A stretch of DNA of 64,000 nucleotides from Streptomyces humicola (GCF_024436035.1 NZ_JANFNG010000011.1:1-64000), one strand, 5' to 3'. Positions 16,857 to 26,675 are shown, counted from the stretch's first letter. Notes: generated by a model from the letters alone, not told the origin. A program made the numbers and translations.

Positions 16857-18761
16857 GTGGCGGGAAAAATCAGGGACGAGGATGTGAAGGCGGTTCGGGA
16901 CGCGGTCCCGATCGACGCCGTCGTCTCGGAGTACCTGCAGCTGCGGCCGGCCGGCGGCGGCAACCTCAAGGGGCTGTGTCCCTTCCATGACGAGAAGACG
17001 CCGTCCTTCCAGGTCAGTCCGAGCAAGGGGCTCTTCTACTGCTTCGGCTGCCAGGAGGGCGGCGACACCCTCGACTTCGTGATGAAGGTCGACCACCTCT
17101 CCTTCGCCGAGACGGTCGAACGGCTCGCCGCCCAGGCCGGCATCACCCTGCGCTACGACGAGGGCGGTTACGCTCCCGGCCGCCAGCAGGGCGAACGCAC
17201 CCGGCTCGTCGAGGCGCACAAGATCGCCGCCGAGTTCTACACCGCCCAACTCGACGGCGCCGAGGCGGAGATCGGCCGCAAGTTCCTCGCCGGCCGCGGC
17301 TTCGACCAGGCCGCGGCCGCCCACTTCGGCGTGGGCTACGCCCCCGCCGGATGGGACCACCTCGTCCGCTTCTTGCGCGGCAAGGGCTTCACCGACAAGG
17401 AGCTGCTCACCTCCGGTCTTGCGAGCGAGGGCCGTCGCGGTCCCATCGACCGCTTCCGGGGCCGCCTGATGTGGCCGATCCGCGACATCACCGGCGAGGT
17501 GATCGGTTTCGGTGCCCGCAAGCTCCGTGATGACGACAACGGGCCCAAATACCTCAACACGCCCGAAACCCCCCTGTATAAGAAGTCCCACGTCCTCTAC
17601 GGCATCGACCTCGCCAAGAAGGACATCGGGAAAACCGGCCGCGCCGTTGTCGTCGAGGGCTACACCGACGTCATGGCCTGCCACCTCGCCGGCGTCACCA
17701 CCGCCATCGCCACCTGCGGCACCGCCTTCGGCGAGGACCACATCAAGATCCTTCGCCGCATGCTGATGGACAACTCCCGGACCAAGGTGATCTTCACCTT
17801 CGACGGCGACGCCGCCGGGCAACGAGCCGCCCTGCGGGCTTTCGAGGACGACCAGAAATTCGCGGCGCACACCAGTATCGCCGTCGGCCCGGGCGGCATG
17901 GACCCGTGCGAACTCCGCCTTGCCCAGGGCGACGAGGGCGTACGGCAACTCGTCGAGCGGAGCACACCGCTCTTCGAGTTCGCGATCCGCTCCGTGGTGA
18001 GCAAGCACGAGGTCGATTCGCCCGAGGGACAGGCGGCAGCCCTGGAAGAGGCGGCACCGATCGTGGCACAGATCAAGGACGCCTCCGTCCGGCACAAATA
18101 CGCCGTGATGCTCTCCGGGCTGCTCGGTTACGTCACCGACAACGAGTTCGCCGTCCGCCGGGTCGGCCAGCTCGCACGCTGGCAGCGTGAACGAGGCCAC
18201 AAGCGTGCACCGGCCCGCACTGCTCCCGCACCACCGCCGCAGGCACCCGCATCCGCCCGGCGCGGCGCACCCTCGGGTCCCCGCCTCGACCTGCGCAGCC
18301 CCGCCCATCGCGTCGAGCGCGAACTGCTCAAACTCGCCCTGCAGTACCCGCACCTGGTCGCGCCCGCCTTCGACGCTTACGGGGAGGACGAGTTCACCGG
18401 CCGCCCGTACGCCGTCGTACGCCGGGCGATCGCCGACGCCGGGGGAGTGGCCGCCGCCGACGACGGCTACCTCGCCCGCGTCCGTGACGTGGCCCCCGAC
18501 GACACCGTGCGCGCCCTCGTCACCGAACTCGCCGTCGAACCACCCATCACGCGGCGCGCCGTCGACCCCCTCTATGCGGGCGAGCAGCTGGTCGCGGTGC
18601 GGCTGCAGGCCGTCGAGCGCCGCATCGCCGAAGTCCGGGCCGATCTCGCCCGGCTTGGCCCGCGCGCCGACGCCGCCGCTCTCGCCGCGGTGCAGAACGA
18701 GCTGTGGGCGCTCCAGCAGTACGGGCAGCGGTTGCGCGAGCAGGGCGTGGGCGCGCTCTGA
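16857..18761 (+). CDS. dnaG: DNA primase
   Basis: Primase makes RNA primers at the replication fork; this protein has 634 residues. It has the N-terminal CHC2 zinc finger ([11 protein letters not shown], then [10 protein letters not shown], about residues 40-66), the primase core ([31 protein letters not shown]), the TOPRIM motifs [11 protein letters not shown] and [10 protein letters not shown], and a C-terminal helicase-binding region after an alanine/proline linker near residue 455. The start is GTG at 16857 with a TAGAAT -10 motif six bases before it. It is followed by the sigma factor gene, the order known from S. coelicolor. Confidence 0.96.
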   Translation: MAGKIRDEDVKAVRDAVPIDAVVSEYLQLRPAGGGNLKGLCPFHDEKTPSFQVSPSKGLFYCFGCQEGGDTLDFVMKVDHLSFAETVERLAAQAGITLRYDEGGYAPGRQQGERTRLVEAHKIAAEFYTAQLDGAEAEIGRKFLAGRGFDQAAAAHFGVGYAPAGWDHLVRFLRGKGFTDKELLTSGLASEGRRGPIDRFRGRLMWPIRDITGEVIGFGARKLRDDDNGPKYLNTPETPLYKKSHVLYGIDLAKKDIGKTGRAVVVEGYTDVMACHLAGVTTAIATCGTAFGEDHIKILRRMLMDNSRTKVIFTFDGDAAGQRAALRAFEDDQKFAAHTSIAVGPGGMDPCELRLAQGDEGVRQLVERSTPLFEFAIRSVVSKHEVDSPEGQAAALEEAAPIVAQIKDASVRHKYAVMLSGLLGYVTDNEFAVRRVGQLARWQRERGHKRAPARTAPAPPPQAPASARRGAPSGPRLDLRSPAHRVERELLKLALQYPHLVAPAFDAYGEDEFTGRPYAVVRRAIADAGGVAAADDGYLARVRDVAPDDTVRALVTELAVEPPITRRAVDPLYAGEQLVAVRLQAVERRIAEVRADLARLGPRADAAALAAVQNELWALQQYGQRLREQGVGAL

Positions 18762-18789
18762 GCGGCGCGTTCCGTCAAAAAGGCTCACC

Positions 18790-18808
18790 GCGCCCAAAAA
18801 CTGGGCGC
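18790..18808. terminator. hairpin after dnaG
   Basis: This is a perfect 7-base stem (GCGCCCA / TGGGCGC) with a five-base AAAAC loop, 28 bases after the dnaG stop and before the sigma factor gene. It has no T-run, so it is a possible factor-assisted terminator or attenuator. Confidence 0.45.
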
Positions 18809-19000
18809 ACACCCCTCGTAACCACGGTGTGGCGTACCGCACACTGGGTTGCGGTGCCTGAGTCCTCGGAGCGCGGAACCCCGGAATGTCCCGGCGGTCC
18901 GCTTGCGGTACACCCCCGGACGGACAGCGGCTCGGCCGCGACCGTTCCACCGCCGCACGCCTCCGAATCCGTGACCGTGCTCAGTGTGGAGGCCGTCCCC

Positions 19001-20164
19001 GTGCAGACCCCTACCACGACACTCGCCCCCGAGATCCCCGAGATCGCCGATCGACTCCCGGCGACCGAAGACCTGTTGGAGCGCGTGCCTGAGCAGGGCC
19101 AGGCGCTGCTGCATCCCGAGAAGGTCCCCGTACGCCCCGCCGGGCCGGACGCGGCCCGCACCCCGCTCGACCGGGCCGCGCCCGACCCGGGCCCCGCTGC
19201 CGGACCGGAGGGCGACGACGCCGAAGAACGGCCCACACGCGGCGAGGTGACCGGCCCGTCCTCCGACCTCTTCCGCCAGTACCTGCGGGAGATAGGGCGC
19301 ATACCGCTGCTCACCGCCGCCGAGGAAGTGGAGCTGGCGCGCAGGGTCGAGGCCGGGCTCTTCGCCGAGGAGAAGCTCAACAACTCCACCGACATCGACT
19401 CCCGGCTCGGATACGACCTCGACCGCCTCGTCGTCCAGGGCAGGATGGCCAAACGCCGCCTGATCGAGGCCAATCTGCGCCTGGTCGTCTCCGTCGCCAA
19501 GCGCTACGTCGGCCGCGGCCTGACCATGCTCGACCTGGTCCAGGAGGGGAATCTCGGCCTGATCAGAGCCGTCGAGAAATTCGACTACGCGCGCGGCTAC
19601 AAGTTCTCCACGTACGCGACATGGTGGATCCGCCAGGCCATGAGCCGCGCCCTCGCCGACCAGGCACGCACCATCCGCGTCCCCGTCCACGTCGTAGAGC
19701 TCATCAACCGCGTCGTGCGCGTCCAGCGTCGCCTGCTGCAGGAACGCGGTGTCGAGCCGGCCGCGGCCGACGTCGCCGCCCACCTCGACCTCACCGAGGA
19801 ACGGGTCAGCGAGGTGCTCAGGCTCGCCCAGGAGCCCGTCTCGCTGCACGCCCCCGTCGGCGAGGAGGAGGACGTCGCGCTCGGCGACCTCATCGAGGAC
19901 GGCGACGCCGCCTCACCCGTCGAGTCCGCGTCCTTCCTGCTGCTGCGCGAACACCTGGAGGCCGTGCTCTCCACCCTCGGTGAGCGGGAGCGCAAGGTCG
20001 TCCAGCTGCGCTACGGACTCGACGACGGCCGCCCGCGCACCCTGGAGGAGATCGGCCGGATCTTCGGCGTCACACGCGAACGCATCCGCCAGATCGAGTC
20101 CAAGACCCTCAACAAGCTGCGCGACCACGCCTTCGCCGACCAACTGCGCGGCTACCTCGACTGA
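19001..20164 (+). CDS. HrdA-like group 2 RNA polymerase sigma factor
   Basis: This is a sigma-70 family factor close to the principal factor HrdB, but with a short N-terminus. Region 1.2 is [20 protein letters not shown], region 2.1-2.4 includes [17 protein letters not shown] and [16 protein letters not shown], and region 4.2 is [20 protein letters not shown]. Position next to dnaG matches hrdA of S. coelicolor as I recall it. The start is uncertain: GTG at 19001 (387 residues) has GGAGG upstream, while GTG at 18971 (397 residues) and 18854 (436 residues) are in frame. A hairpin at 18790 separates it from dnaG. Confidence 0.85.
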   Translation: MQTPTTTLAPEIPEIADRLPATEDLLERVPEQGQALLHPEKVPVRPAGPDAARTPLDRAAPDPGPAAGPEGDDAEERPTRGEVTGPSSDLFRQYLREIGRIPLLTAAEEVELARRVEAGLFAEEKLNNSTDIDSRLGYDLDRLVVQGRMAKRRLIEANLRLVVSVAKRYVGRGLTMLDLVQEGNLGLIRAVEKFDYARGYKFSTYATWWIRQAMSRALADQARTIRVPVHVVELINRVVRVQRRLLQERGVEPAAADVAAHLDLTEERVSEVLRLAQEPVSLHAPVGEEEDVALGDLIEDGDAASPVESASFLLLREHLEAVLSTLGERERKVVQLRYGLDDGRPRTLEEIGRIFGVTRERIRQIESKTLNKLRDHAFADQLRGYLD

Positions 20165-20186
20165 TCGGTGCGGCGAAGACGGGGAC

Positions 20187-21647
20187 TCACGTCGCCTGGC
20201 CGAACGCTCCCGGGTGAGCCTTCTCACGCACCGAGGCGTACTGCTGGCGCACCGCCGAGCCGGACGGCAGCTCGTCGCCCGGCTCGACCAGCCGGAACGC
20301 CGCGGACTGCCAGTGCGGCGGCTGCTGCGCGGACAGGGAGCCGCGCTGCACCCCGAGCGCCCACGCCGCCTGGCGCGCCGCGCCCAGCGCCGCGTAGTCG
20401 GCGGGCTGTGGCACGACGACCGGCACCCCGAACACCGACGGCGCGATCGCCTGCACCGAGGGGAGCTCACCCGCGGCCCCGAGCAGGAAGACGCGGCCCA
20501 CCTGGACGCCCCGCCCGCGCAGCAGGTCGAGCGCGTCCGCGAGGCCGCACAGCATGCCCTCGAAGGCGGCCCGCGCCACGTGCTCCGGCTTCATGCTCTC
20601 CCGGCGCAGCCCCGACAACATCCCTGCCGTGTGCGGCAGATGAGGCGTGCGCTCGCCCTCCAGGTACGGCAGCATCACCAGACCGTACGAACCGGGCGTC
20701 GAGTGCAGCGCGAGATCCGAGAGTCCGGCGAGATCGGTGCCGAGCATGTCGGCTGCACCGCGCAGCACCCGTACCGCGTTGCGTGTCTGGACGACGGGCA
20801 GATGGCGGCCGGTCGCGTCGGCGAAGGCGGTGATCGAACCGGTGGGATCGGTGAGCGCCTCGTGGTGCACGGCGAAGACCGTTCCGGATGCGCCGAGCGC
20901 CACGACGGCATCGCCGGGCCCGACCCCGAGCCCGAGCGCCGCCGCCATGTTGTCGCCCGTGCCGGCGGAGATCAGCAGCCCCTCGGGGGTGTGCCCGGCC
21001 GGCTCGGCAGGCCCGAGCACCTCGGGCACCCGCACCTGGTGGCCGAGGGCGAGCTGCACCAGGTCGCCTCGGTAGGCGCCGGCCTCAGCCGACCAGTAAC
21101 CGGTCCCGGAGGCGTCGCCGCGGTCCGTCGTCCGGCGGGCGGGCCGGCCGAGCAGTTGCCAGACCAGCCAGTCGTGGGGGAGCAGCACCTCCGCGGTGCG
21201 CTTCGCCGAGGCCGGCTCATTGCGGGCGAGCCAGCGCAGCTTCGCGACGGGATACGGCGCCTGGGGCACGCAGCCGACAGCCTCGGCCCACCCGGCGGGC
21301 CCGCCGAGCTCATCGGTGAGGTCGGCCGCGGCCGACTGGGCGCGCTTGTCGTTCCACAGCATGGCTGGACGCACCAGCACCCCGCCTGCGTCCAGCGTCA
21401 CCAGGCCGTGCTGCTGACCGGAGACGCCGATCGCCTCCACCCCTTCGAGCAGCCCCTCCTTGGCGGCCTCGCCGAGCGAGAGCAGCCAGGCCTGCGGATC
21501 GATCTCGGTCCGCTTGCCCGGCTTCACCGTCTCGTCGTCCACGGGATGCGGGGCGTACCCCTGCCTCAGCACGGCACCGGTGTCGGCGTCACAGACGACA
21601 ACGGTGGTGCCTTCGGTCGAACTGTCCAAACCGGCGACTATCCCCAT
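20187..21647 (-). CDS. xylB: xylulokinase (FGGY family)
   Basis: This FGGY-family carbohydrate kinase, 486 residues, phosphorylates D-xylulose to xylulose-5-phosphate. It begins at the nucleotide-binding motif GIVAGLDSSTEGTTVVVCDADTG. It shows the xylulokinase segments ISGQQHG-like (GVSGQQHGLVTLDAGG), LWNDKR and LPHDWLVWQL, and the C-terminal ATP motif LLGAAGELPSVQAIAPSVFG. The start is the ATG at 21647, just before the phosphate-binding loop. It is convergent with the sigma factor gene (22 bases between stops). No xylose isomerase or xylose transporter gene is visible in the window. Confidence 0.9.
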   Translation of the reverse strand: MGIVAGLDSSTEGTTVVVCDADTGAVLRQGYAPHPVDDETVKPGKRTEIDPQAWLLSLGEAAKEGLLEGVEAIGVSGQQHGLVTLDAGGVLVRPAMLWNDKRAQSAAADLTDELGGPAGWAEAVGCVPQAPYPVAKLRWLARNEPASAKRTAEVLLPHDWLVWQLLGRPARRTTDRGDASGTGYWSAEAGAYRGDLVQLALGHQVRVPEVLGPAEPAGHTPEGLLISAGTGDNMAAALGLGVGPGDAVVALGASGTVFAVHHEALTDPTGSITAFADATGRHLPVVQTRNAVRVLRGAADMLGTDLAGLSDLALHSTPGSYGLVMLPYLEGERTPHLPHTAGMLSGLRRESMKPEHVARAAFEGMLCGLADALDLLRGRGVQVGRVFLLGAAGELPSVQAIAPSVFGVPVVVPQPADYAALGAARQAAWALGVQRGSLSAQQPPHWQSAAFRLVEPGDELPSGSAVRQQYASVREKAHPGAFGQAT

Positions 21648-21724
21648 GCCCCAGATCATGCCGTATGAGCGTGACGCGTGATCTGAGCGGGATGCCGCGG
21701 CCGCCCGAGGCAAAGGCCCGGGGG

Positions 21725-22027
21725 TCAGGTATTGCTGGTGCCCCAGTCGTCGTCGGCGTCCGCGCCGCGCGGCTCCCGCAGAGAGCGCACCTTCTCGTTC
21801 AACGGGCCGGGCAGCCTGTCCCCGAACCGCTCGGTGACCGACGCCGCGGCCTTCGCGGCGAATGCCCGGCTCTGCTGGCCCGCCGACTCCACGGTATTGC
21901 GGACCGCGGGATTCTGGGCGATGCCCTGGGCTGTCTTGCGCAGCTGCTCATAGCGCTCACGCCCGGCGCGCGCACCGAGTACGTAACCGGCAGCGAACCC
22001 GGTGATGAACGTCAGCCGGTAGCGCAT
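21725..22027 (-). CDS. YtxH-like small membrane-associated protein
   Basis: This 100-residue protein has one N-terminal hydrophobic segment with glycines (MRYRLTFITGFAAGYVLGAR, then AGRERYEQLRK), typical of YtxH-type proteins. A long polar, probably helical region and an acidic tail (DADDDWGTSNT) follow. Relatives are often stress-associated, but the biochemical role is unknown. GGTGGAG before the ATG at 22027 supports the start. It is the last protein gene before the tRNA cluster. Confidence 0.7.
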   Translation of the reverse strand: MRYRLTFITGFAAGYVLGARAGRERYEQLRKTAQGIAQNPAVRNTVESAGQQSRAFAAKAAASVTERFGDRLPGPLNEKVRSLREPRGADADDDWGTSNT

Positions 22028-22207
22028 GGCTCCACCCTTCACTCCGCAGCGGTCACTATGCTCGGCGCCTACCCGTTGTAGCCGGGCCACAACCGCGGCG
22101 ATACCGGTTGGCGGAGCACCCCCCCGCTTGCGCTAATGTATGTGTCGCAACGAGCGCGCGCCGTCCGGAGAGCCGGGCGTGGGTGCATTCGAGGCACCCA
22201 GAGCATT

Positions 22208-22280
22208 CCTCCGTAGCTCAATTGGCAGAGCAGCCGGCTGTTAACCGGCAGGTTACTGGTTCGAGTCCAGTCGGGGGAGC
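22208..22280 (+). tRNA. tRNA-Asn (GTT)
   Basis: This is a 73-base cloverleaf. The acceptor TCCTCCG pairs with CGGGGGA, the discriminator is G, the anticodon loop CTGTTAA gives GTT, and the T-arm is CTGGTTCGAGTCCAG. CCA is not encoded. It is the first of two identical tandem copies. Confidence 0.96.
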
Positions 22281-22285
22281 TCGGT

Positions 22286-22358
22286 CCTCCGTAGCTCAAT
22301 TGGCAGAGCAGCCGGCTGTTAACCGGCAGGTTACTGGTTCGAGTCCAGTCGGGGGAGC
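22286..22358 (+). tRNA. tRNA-Asn (GTT), second identical copy
   Basis: It is identical over all 73 bases to the copy at 22208-22280, from which it is separated by five bases. The 78-base unit is a recent tandem duplication or one kept identical by gene conversion. Confidence 0.96.
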
Positions 22359-22366
22359 CCACGACA

Positions 22367-22390
22367 AGGACCCCGAAGGGGTCCTTTTTG
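22367..22390 (+). terminator. intrinsic terminator of the tRNA-Asn pair
   Basis: The stem AAGGACCCC / GGGGTCCTT with a three-base GAA loop runs into a T5 tract, starting nine bases after the second tRNA-Asn. It is a textbook factor-independent terminator. Confidence 0.9.
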
Positions 22391-22512
22391 GCGTGCGCGG
22401 GAACCGTTCCTCCCGGGGCGCGGTCCTCGCTTTTGTGCGACCGTGACCCGCGAGGGCAACAGATCGTATGAGCAGCTATGCTGCGGCAGACGATGTGCAC
22501 GGCACGCCGTAC

Positions 22513-22586
22513 GGGGCGGTAGCTCAGCCGGTTAGAGCAGCGGACTCATAATCCGTCGGTCGTGGGTTCGAGTCCCCCCCGCCCCA
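22513..22586 (+). tRNA. tRNA with CAT anticodon (elongator tRNA-Met, or tRNA-Ile2)
   Basis: This is a 74-base cloverleaf. The acceptor GGGGCGG pairs with CCGCCCC, the discriminator is A, and the anticodon loop is CTCATAA. The D-arm is AGCTCAGCCGGTTAGAGC. The acceptor is not that of an initiator tRNA. A CAT anticodon may be elongator methionine or lysidine-modified isoleucine-2; I cannot decide from sequence alone. The T-stem has one U-C mismatch. It lies next to an integrase remnant and may be an attB site. Confidence 0.92.
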
Positions 22587-22636
22587 CCCAAACTTGAGTT
22601 CGCACATATGCTCTGACCTGCGGAAACGTCACAGCT

Positions 22637-22672
22637 AGGGCCGCCACGGACACCGTGGCGGCCCTCGTTTTT
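22637..22672 (+). terminator. strong intrinsic terminator after the CAT tRNA
   Basis: A perfect 13-base stem (AGGGCCGCCACGG / CCGTGGCGGCCCT) with a three-base ACA loop is followed by CG and T5. It could also serve the convergent integrase remnant. Confidence 0.88.
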
Positions 22673-22713
22673 CACCCAGACCAAGATCGTGAGACCAAGG
22701 TGAGACCAAGGGG

Positions 22714-23217
22714 CTATGCAGCCTCGAGGTCACCCTTAGGGGGCACCGACTGCAGGGTTGCTCCTGGCTTCGCTCGCGGAACGACGGACACGGTGGACTC
22801 GGGCTCGGCGCGCATCATCTGAGGCAGGACGCTGGTGTAGGTGTCCGAGGTGATCTGCCAGGGCGAGTGCCGGAGTCGTTCCTGGACGACCTTGATGTCG
22901 TTGCCGGCCAGCAGGGCCAGTGTGGCGGAGCCATGCCGCAGGTCGTGGAGGCGGACCGGTGGCATGCGGTGCAGCTCCACCGGGCGCTTGAAGCGACGGC
23001 TGAACCAGTCTGGGTCGTACGGCTCCCCATTCTCCTGGGTGAAGACGCGGCCGGAGTCGACGTAGGCCTTCTGGCCCGACCAGTCTGCCCAGTCTGCTCG
23101 CTCGCGTTCCTGCTGCTGCCTCCACTCCCGGAGGACGGCGGCGGTCTCGGTGCTGAGGGAGATGGTGCGTACGCTGTCGGCCTTCGAGGCCGGGCCGCAT
23201 GACGCCGGCCCGCGCAC
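22714..23217 (-). pseudogene. C-terminal fragment of a tyrosine site-specific integrase
   Basis: About 150 residues of a phage/AICE-type integrase catalytic domain are present. Visible motifs are RLHDLRHGSATLALLAG (Arg and His of box II), LRHSPWQITSDTYTSV (His and the tyrosine nucleophile), and the preceding RTISLSTETAAVLREWR strand. The core-binding domain and the first catalytic arginine are missing, so it is truncated and inactive. Its 3' end points at the CAT tRNA gene 128 bases away, the usual arrangement for an integrated element. I see no second copy of the tRNA 3' end in the window, so the element has probably been lost. Confidence 0.82.
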
Positions 23218-23323
23218 GGACGGGACCTGGCGGGTTGTTGAGGTCGGCGATGGCCAGGTCAGCGACCTGCCCGCCGGTACCGGCCCGGCAACGCTCCTGG
23301 GCCACCTGCTCGACGCGGCATGA
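23205..23323 (+). pseudogene. possible 3' remnant of an unknown gene
   Basis: This is an open stretch with strong G/C third positions, ending GDGQVSDLPAGTGPATLLGH then LLDAA and stop, without a start codon in frame. It abuts the truncated 5' end of the integrase fragment. It reads like the C-terminus of a small hypothetical protein, possibly cargo of the lost element. The family is not recognised. Confidence 0.3.
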
Positions 23324-23743
23324 GCCTCAAGGCTCAGGGGCGGGGTGCGGCTGCCCTGTAGCAGAGCGACCGGACGGCCGTCCAGACGGTCGTCCGGTCG
23401 AGGTGCACCACCTGCTGCCCGCAGCAGTGCAGCACCCGCCCCGTCGGGGCGGTGTCAGTCTCCGTCGGCGGCGAGTCGGCCGACCTCCTGACGCGACATC
23501 AATGCCTGGACGCCTGCGAAGTGCGGCGCGGCGTCGGCCGGTTCCAGGACTGCCTCCAGGGCAGGGCGTGCGGGCACCCGGGGCAGGAAAGCGTGCGCTG
23601 CACGATCTGGCGGTGATGCGCGATGCACCACTGGGCGCCATGCCGGCTTTCTGTGGCGCCGAGCGCGCAACGCCGACGCAGTGAACGCAGGCGGACCGGC
23701 GCTGCAGATGCGGGTGAGTACAGGTGCGCTTACGCTGCAGGTG
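23324..23743. other. degraded region with hairpins, no intact gene
   Basis: At 23367-23400 a 10-base inverted repeat (CGACCGGACG / CGTCCGGTCG) spans 14 bases. At 23436-23452 a CCGCCCCG / CGGGGCGG hairpin sits just after a minus-strand stop at 23455. The minus-strand stretch ending HFAGVQALMSRQEVGRLAAD then GD has codon use like coding DNA but no recognisable family, and its 5' part seems to need a frame change. I read it as a decayed gene end with its terminator. Confidence 0.35.
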
Positions 23744-24538
23744 ATGTCCGTCGCCAGACGCCTGGTGATGTACCGCATCGCCCAGGCGACAACCGTTGTG
23801 GCGGTCAGCGCGCTGACCGCCAGGAGCGGGGCGCGCCCTGCGCCGGAGGTGAACCGCGGGCCTGCCCAGGGGCCGTCGCTCGGCGGGAAGATCAGGCTGT
23901 GGACCGCACCCAGACCCGCGGTTGTGCCCCGCGCCCAGTGGCAGGCTGGTCAGTCGCAGGACCATCTGCCACCCGCCCACTACGCCCCCACGGTCCAGGC
24001 CGTGATCGTCCATCAGTCCGAGAGCGGCAACGACTACCGCCAGCGGGACGTCGGTGAAATCATCGTCGGCATCTATACCGATCACGTCGGCAGGCGGGGG
24101 TGGGACGACATCGGCTACAACTTCCTCGTCGACAAGGAGGGCACGCTCTATGAGGGGCGCCACGGCGGCATCGACCGGCCAGTGATCGGCGCCCACGCCA
24201 ACGGCTTCAATATCGGCACCGTCGGCATTGCCGCGATCGGTACGTACCGGGAAGGAGCGGCCATGCCCGAGCCGATGCTGAATGCCATCGCCCGGCTCGC
24301 CGCGTGGAAGCTCGGGCTCTACGGGATCGACCCCCGCGCGAGGGTGAGCCTCACCTCCACAAGTACCAGTGACGACAGCCGATACCGCAGGGGCGAGTGC
24401 GTGACCGTCGACGCCGTCTTGGGCCACTGCGACATCGACCACACCGACTGCCCTGGCGCGGGGCTCTACGCCATGCTCCCGCTCATCCGCGCAACGGCGG
24501 CCCGCCTCCAGGGCCGCACTGTCACATCGGCGTCGTAA
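23744..24538 (+). CDS. N-acetylmuramoyl-L-alanine amidase / PGRP-like secreted protein
   Basis: This 264-residue Amidase_2/PGRP-fold protein would cleave the amide between muramic acid and the peptide stem. Features are a hydrophobic N-terminus (MYRIAQATTVVAVSALTARS, signal-like), QAVIVHQSESGND (first zinc histidine), WDDIGYNFLVDKEGTLYEGR, VIGAHANGFNIGTVGIAAIG and GHCDIDHTDCPG (second histidine and cysteine). The second histidine usual in the HHT-type motif is Q. The start ATG at 23744 has TACGCT seven bases before it and looks leaderless; ATG 23768 is an alternative. It stands alone in the decayed region after the integrase. Confidence 0.8.
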   Translation: MSVARRLVMYRIAQATTVVAVSALTARSGARPAPEVNRGPAQGPSLGGKIRLWTAPRPAVVPRAQWQAGQSQDHLPPAHYAPTVQAVIVHQSESGNDYRQRDVGEIIVGIYTDHVGRRGWDDIGYNFLVDKEGTLYEGRHGGIDRPVIGAHANGFNIGTVGIAAIGTYREGAAMPEPMLNAIARLAAWKLGLYGIDPRARVSLTSTSTSDDSRYRRGECVTVDAVLGHCDIDHTDCPGAGLYAMLPLIRATAARLQGRTVTSAS

Positions 24539-24838
24539 GCCGGCATCCGTCGCACCTGCCAGTCGCAGCAGGATGTTCTGCCGTGCTGCTTCGACTGCCG
24601 TACCTCGCGTTGAGCGGTGAGCTGTACGTTCTTGCGTTGCTGCGTATTGACCGATGTGCAACTCAGGACATTACCGCGGCCCCGGAAGCACGGTTCCGGG
24701 GCCGCAGGGTGTCCCCACCTCGACCAAGGGCCTGCCGCTCAGCCGATCAGTTCGAGTAGACGCAGCGCCTGGCGCTCCGCGGTGCCGCGCGGATTTCGTG
24801 GCTGTTGAAGAAGTAAGGCCCTCCGCGAACTGCCCGCG
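24539..24838. other. intergenic region with a bidirectional hairpin
   Basis: A 12-base stem (GCGGCCCCGGAA / TTCCGGGGCCGC, 24676-24705, six-base loop) lies between the convergent amidase and helicase genes. It probably terminates one or both. No gene is seen. Confidence 0.55.
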
Positions 24839-26353
24839 CTACGCTGCCGCGGACCTACGCCGGGACGCGGTGCGCCTGCGGCGGCCGCGTGACGAAGCCG
24901 CGCCCCCTCCGGTGGGCTCGGTGACCGGCGCGCTGATCGTGACGGGGACGCCGGAAGGTGTCCGGGCGCCGGTGATGCGGGTGAGTTCGGCTTCACCGGA
25001 CCGGACCTGGACCGTATTCGGGGTGATACCGGCGTTGCTCATCAGCTTGCTCATCTCCCGGCGCTGGTCAGGCAGTACCAGCGTGACGACCTTGCCGGAC
25101 TCGCCGGCCCGGGCAGTACGGCCGCCACGGTGCAAGTAGTCCTTGTGGTCGGTCGGCGGGTCCACATTGACGACCAGGTCGAGGTTGTCAACGTGGATGC
25201 CGCGGGCGGCGACGTTGGTCGCCACCAGCACGGTCACGTGACCGCTCTTGAACTGCTCCAGCGTGCGGCTGCGCTGCGGCTGGGACTTGCCACCGTGCAG
25301 AGCGGCGGCCCGAACGCCGCTGGCCAGCAAATTCCGGGTCAGCCGGTCCACAGCGTGCTTGGTGTCCAGGAACATGATCACCCGGCCGTCCCGGGCCGCG
25401 ATCTCGACGGTCGTGGCGTGCTTGTCGGCATCATGGATGTGCAGCACATGGTGCTCCATGGTGGTGACCGCCCCCGCCGAGGGGTCGACGGAGTGGACGA
25501 CCGGGTCGGACAGGAACCGACGCACCAACTTGTCGACGTTACGGTCCAAGGTCGCGGAGAAAAGCATCCGCTGACCGTCGGGCCGTACCTGGTCGAGCAA
25601 TGCGGTGACCTGGGGCATGAACCCCATATCGGCCATCTGGTCGGCCTCGTCGAGGACGGTGACGCTCACCTGGTCCAGGTGGCAGTCACGACGCTGGATC
25701 AGGTCCGCCAGCCGCCCCGGAGTGGCCACGACCACCTCGGCGCCGCTGCGCAGCACGCCGGCCTGCCGGCCGATGGACATGCCACCGACGACCGTGGTCA
25801 TCCGCAGGCGCAGTGCCTGGGCATAGGGGGTGAGTGCATCGGTGACCTGCTGGGCCAATTCCCGGGTGGGGACGAGTACCAGGGCCAGCGGCCGGCGGGC
25901 CTCGGCGCGCCGGCCGCGCCCGGCGGTACGGGCCAGCAGCGCCAGCCCGAAGGCGAGGGTCTTGCCGGAGCCGGTGCGACCGCGCCCGAGCACGTCCCGG
26001 CCGGCCAGGGAGTTCGGCAGAGTCGCCGCCTGGATGGGGAACGGCTCGGTCACACCCTGGGCGGTGAGCGTGGTCAGCAGGGCCGTCGGCATGTCCAGGT
26101 CGGCGAAGGAGGCGACCGGGGGCAGAGCGGGGGTGGTGCTGACGGGCAGCGCGAACTCACCCTGCGGTGCGGCGGCCGGACGGCGGCCGCGACCCGCGCC
26201 GCCGGAGCGGTTCGGGTTCTGGGAGCGGCCTCGGCCACCGCTGCCGGTCCCGGAGCTCTTGCCGCGGCTGGACGCGGACTTCTTGCCGAAGCCGGAGTTG
26301 TCCGGGCGGGAGCGGGAGGCGTAGTAGTCGTTGGAGCGAGCGGTGCGGTTCAT
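24839..26353 (-). CDS. DEAD-box RNA helicase
   Basis: This ATP-dependent RNA helicase has 504 residues. A basic, glycine- and serine-rich N-terminus of about 90 residues precedes the core. The core has a Q-motif-like FPIQAATLPNSLAG, motif I GRTGSGKT, PTRELAQQ, TPGRL, DEAD, SAT, and the C-terminal motifs ATNVAARGIHV and HRGGRTARAG. A basic tail (SSRGRRRRTASRRRSAAA) suggests RNA binding. RhlE-type actinobacterial helicases of this kind act in cold adaptation and RNA decay. GAGGAAGG before the ATG at 26353 supports the start. It shares strand with the cold-shock gene about 320 bases upstream. Confidence 0.93.
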   Translation of the reverse strand: MNRTARSNDYYASRSRPDNSGFGKKSASSRGKSSGTGSGGRGRSQNPNRSGGAGRGRRPAAAPQGEFALPVSTTPALPPVASFADLDMPTALLTTLTAQGVTEPFPIQAATLPNSLAGRDVLGRGRTGSGKTLAFGLALLARTAGRGRRAEARRPLALVLVPTRELAQQVTDALTPYAQALRLRMTTVVGGMSIGRQAGVLRSGAEVVVATPGRLADLIQRRDCHLDQVSVTVLDEADQMADMGFMPQVTALLDQVRPDGQRMLFSATLDRNVDKLVRRFLSDPVVHSVDPSAGAVTTMEHHVLHIHDADKHATTVEIAARDGRVIMFLDTKHAVDRLTRNLLASGVRAAALHGGKSQPQRSRTLEQFKSGHVTVLVATNVAARGIHVDNLDLVVNVDPPTDHKDYLHRGGRTARAGESGKVVTLVLPDQRREMSKLMSNAGITPNTVQVRSGEAELTRITGARTPSGVPVTISAPVTEPTGGGAASSRGRRRRTASRRRSAAA

Positions 26354-26622
26354 GCGGAACCTTCCTCGATACGGCGCGTGTCGAGGGAAGACCCGGCGGC
26401 ACATCAGCCGCACAGAGAATCGCAAGAACGAGCCGGTGGAACAGAGATGACGAAGCCGGACGGGAATATCGTTTCGTATATTCATGTCAGGGCTTCAGGA
26501 CGGTCGGCGCCTGCCGGGAGGGTGGCGGTCGAAATGCCGGACCGAGCGGGAGCCGACCGGCTTCGATTGCTGTGCGGTCGGCTCGTGAGCGAGTGGCCAC
26601 CACCCGCCTTTCAGCGAAGCGC

Positions 26623-26652
26623 GGGGCCCGCACCCTTGTCGGTGCGGGCCCC
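26623..26652 (-). terminator. terminator of the cold-shock gene
   Basis: The 12-base stem GGGGCCCGCACC / GGTGCGGGCCCC with a six-base loop begins 24 bases beyond the csp stop. It lies upstream of the helicase on the same strand. Confidence 0.75.
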
Positions 26653-26675
26653 GGCTGTGTGTGGTGTCGCGGCGA

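Noticed and set aside
15306-18950. Open frame of over 1200 codons antisense to the flavoprotein and dnaG
   Set aside because: Spans several real genes, has no domain signature, and reflects the GC codon bias.
22513-22586. Initiator tRNA-Met
   Set aside because: The acceptor begins with a G-C pair (initiators have a mismatch) and the anticodon stem lacks the three G-C pairs of initiators; it is elongator Met or Ile2.
23681-23743. Upstream extension of the amidase start
   Set aside because: The 21 extra residues do not resemble a signal peptide, and the leaderless -10 motif favours ATG 23744.
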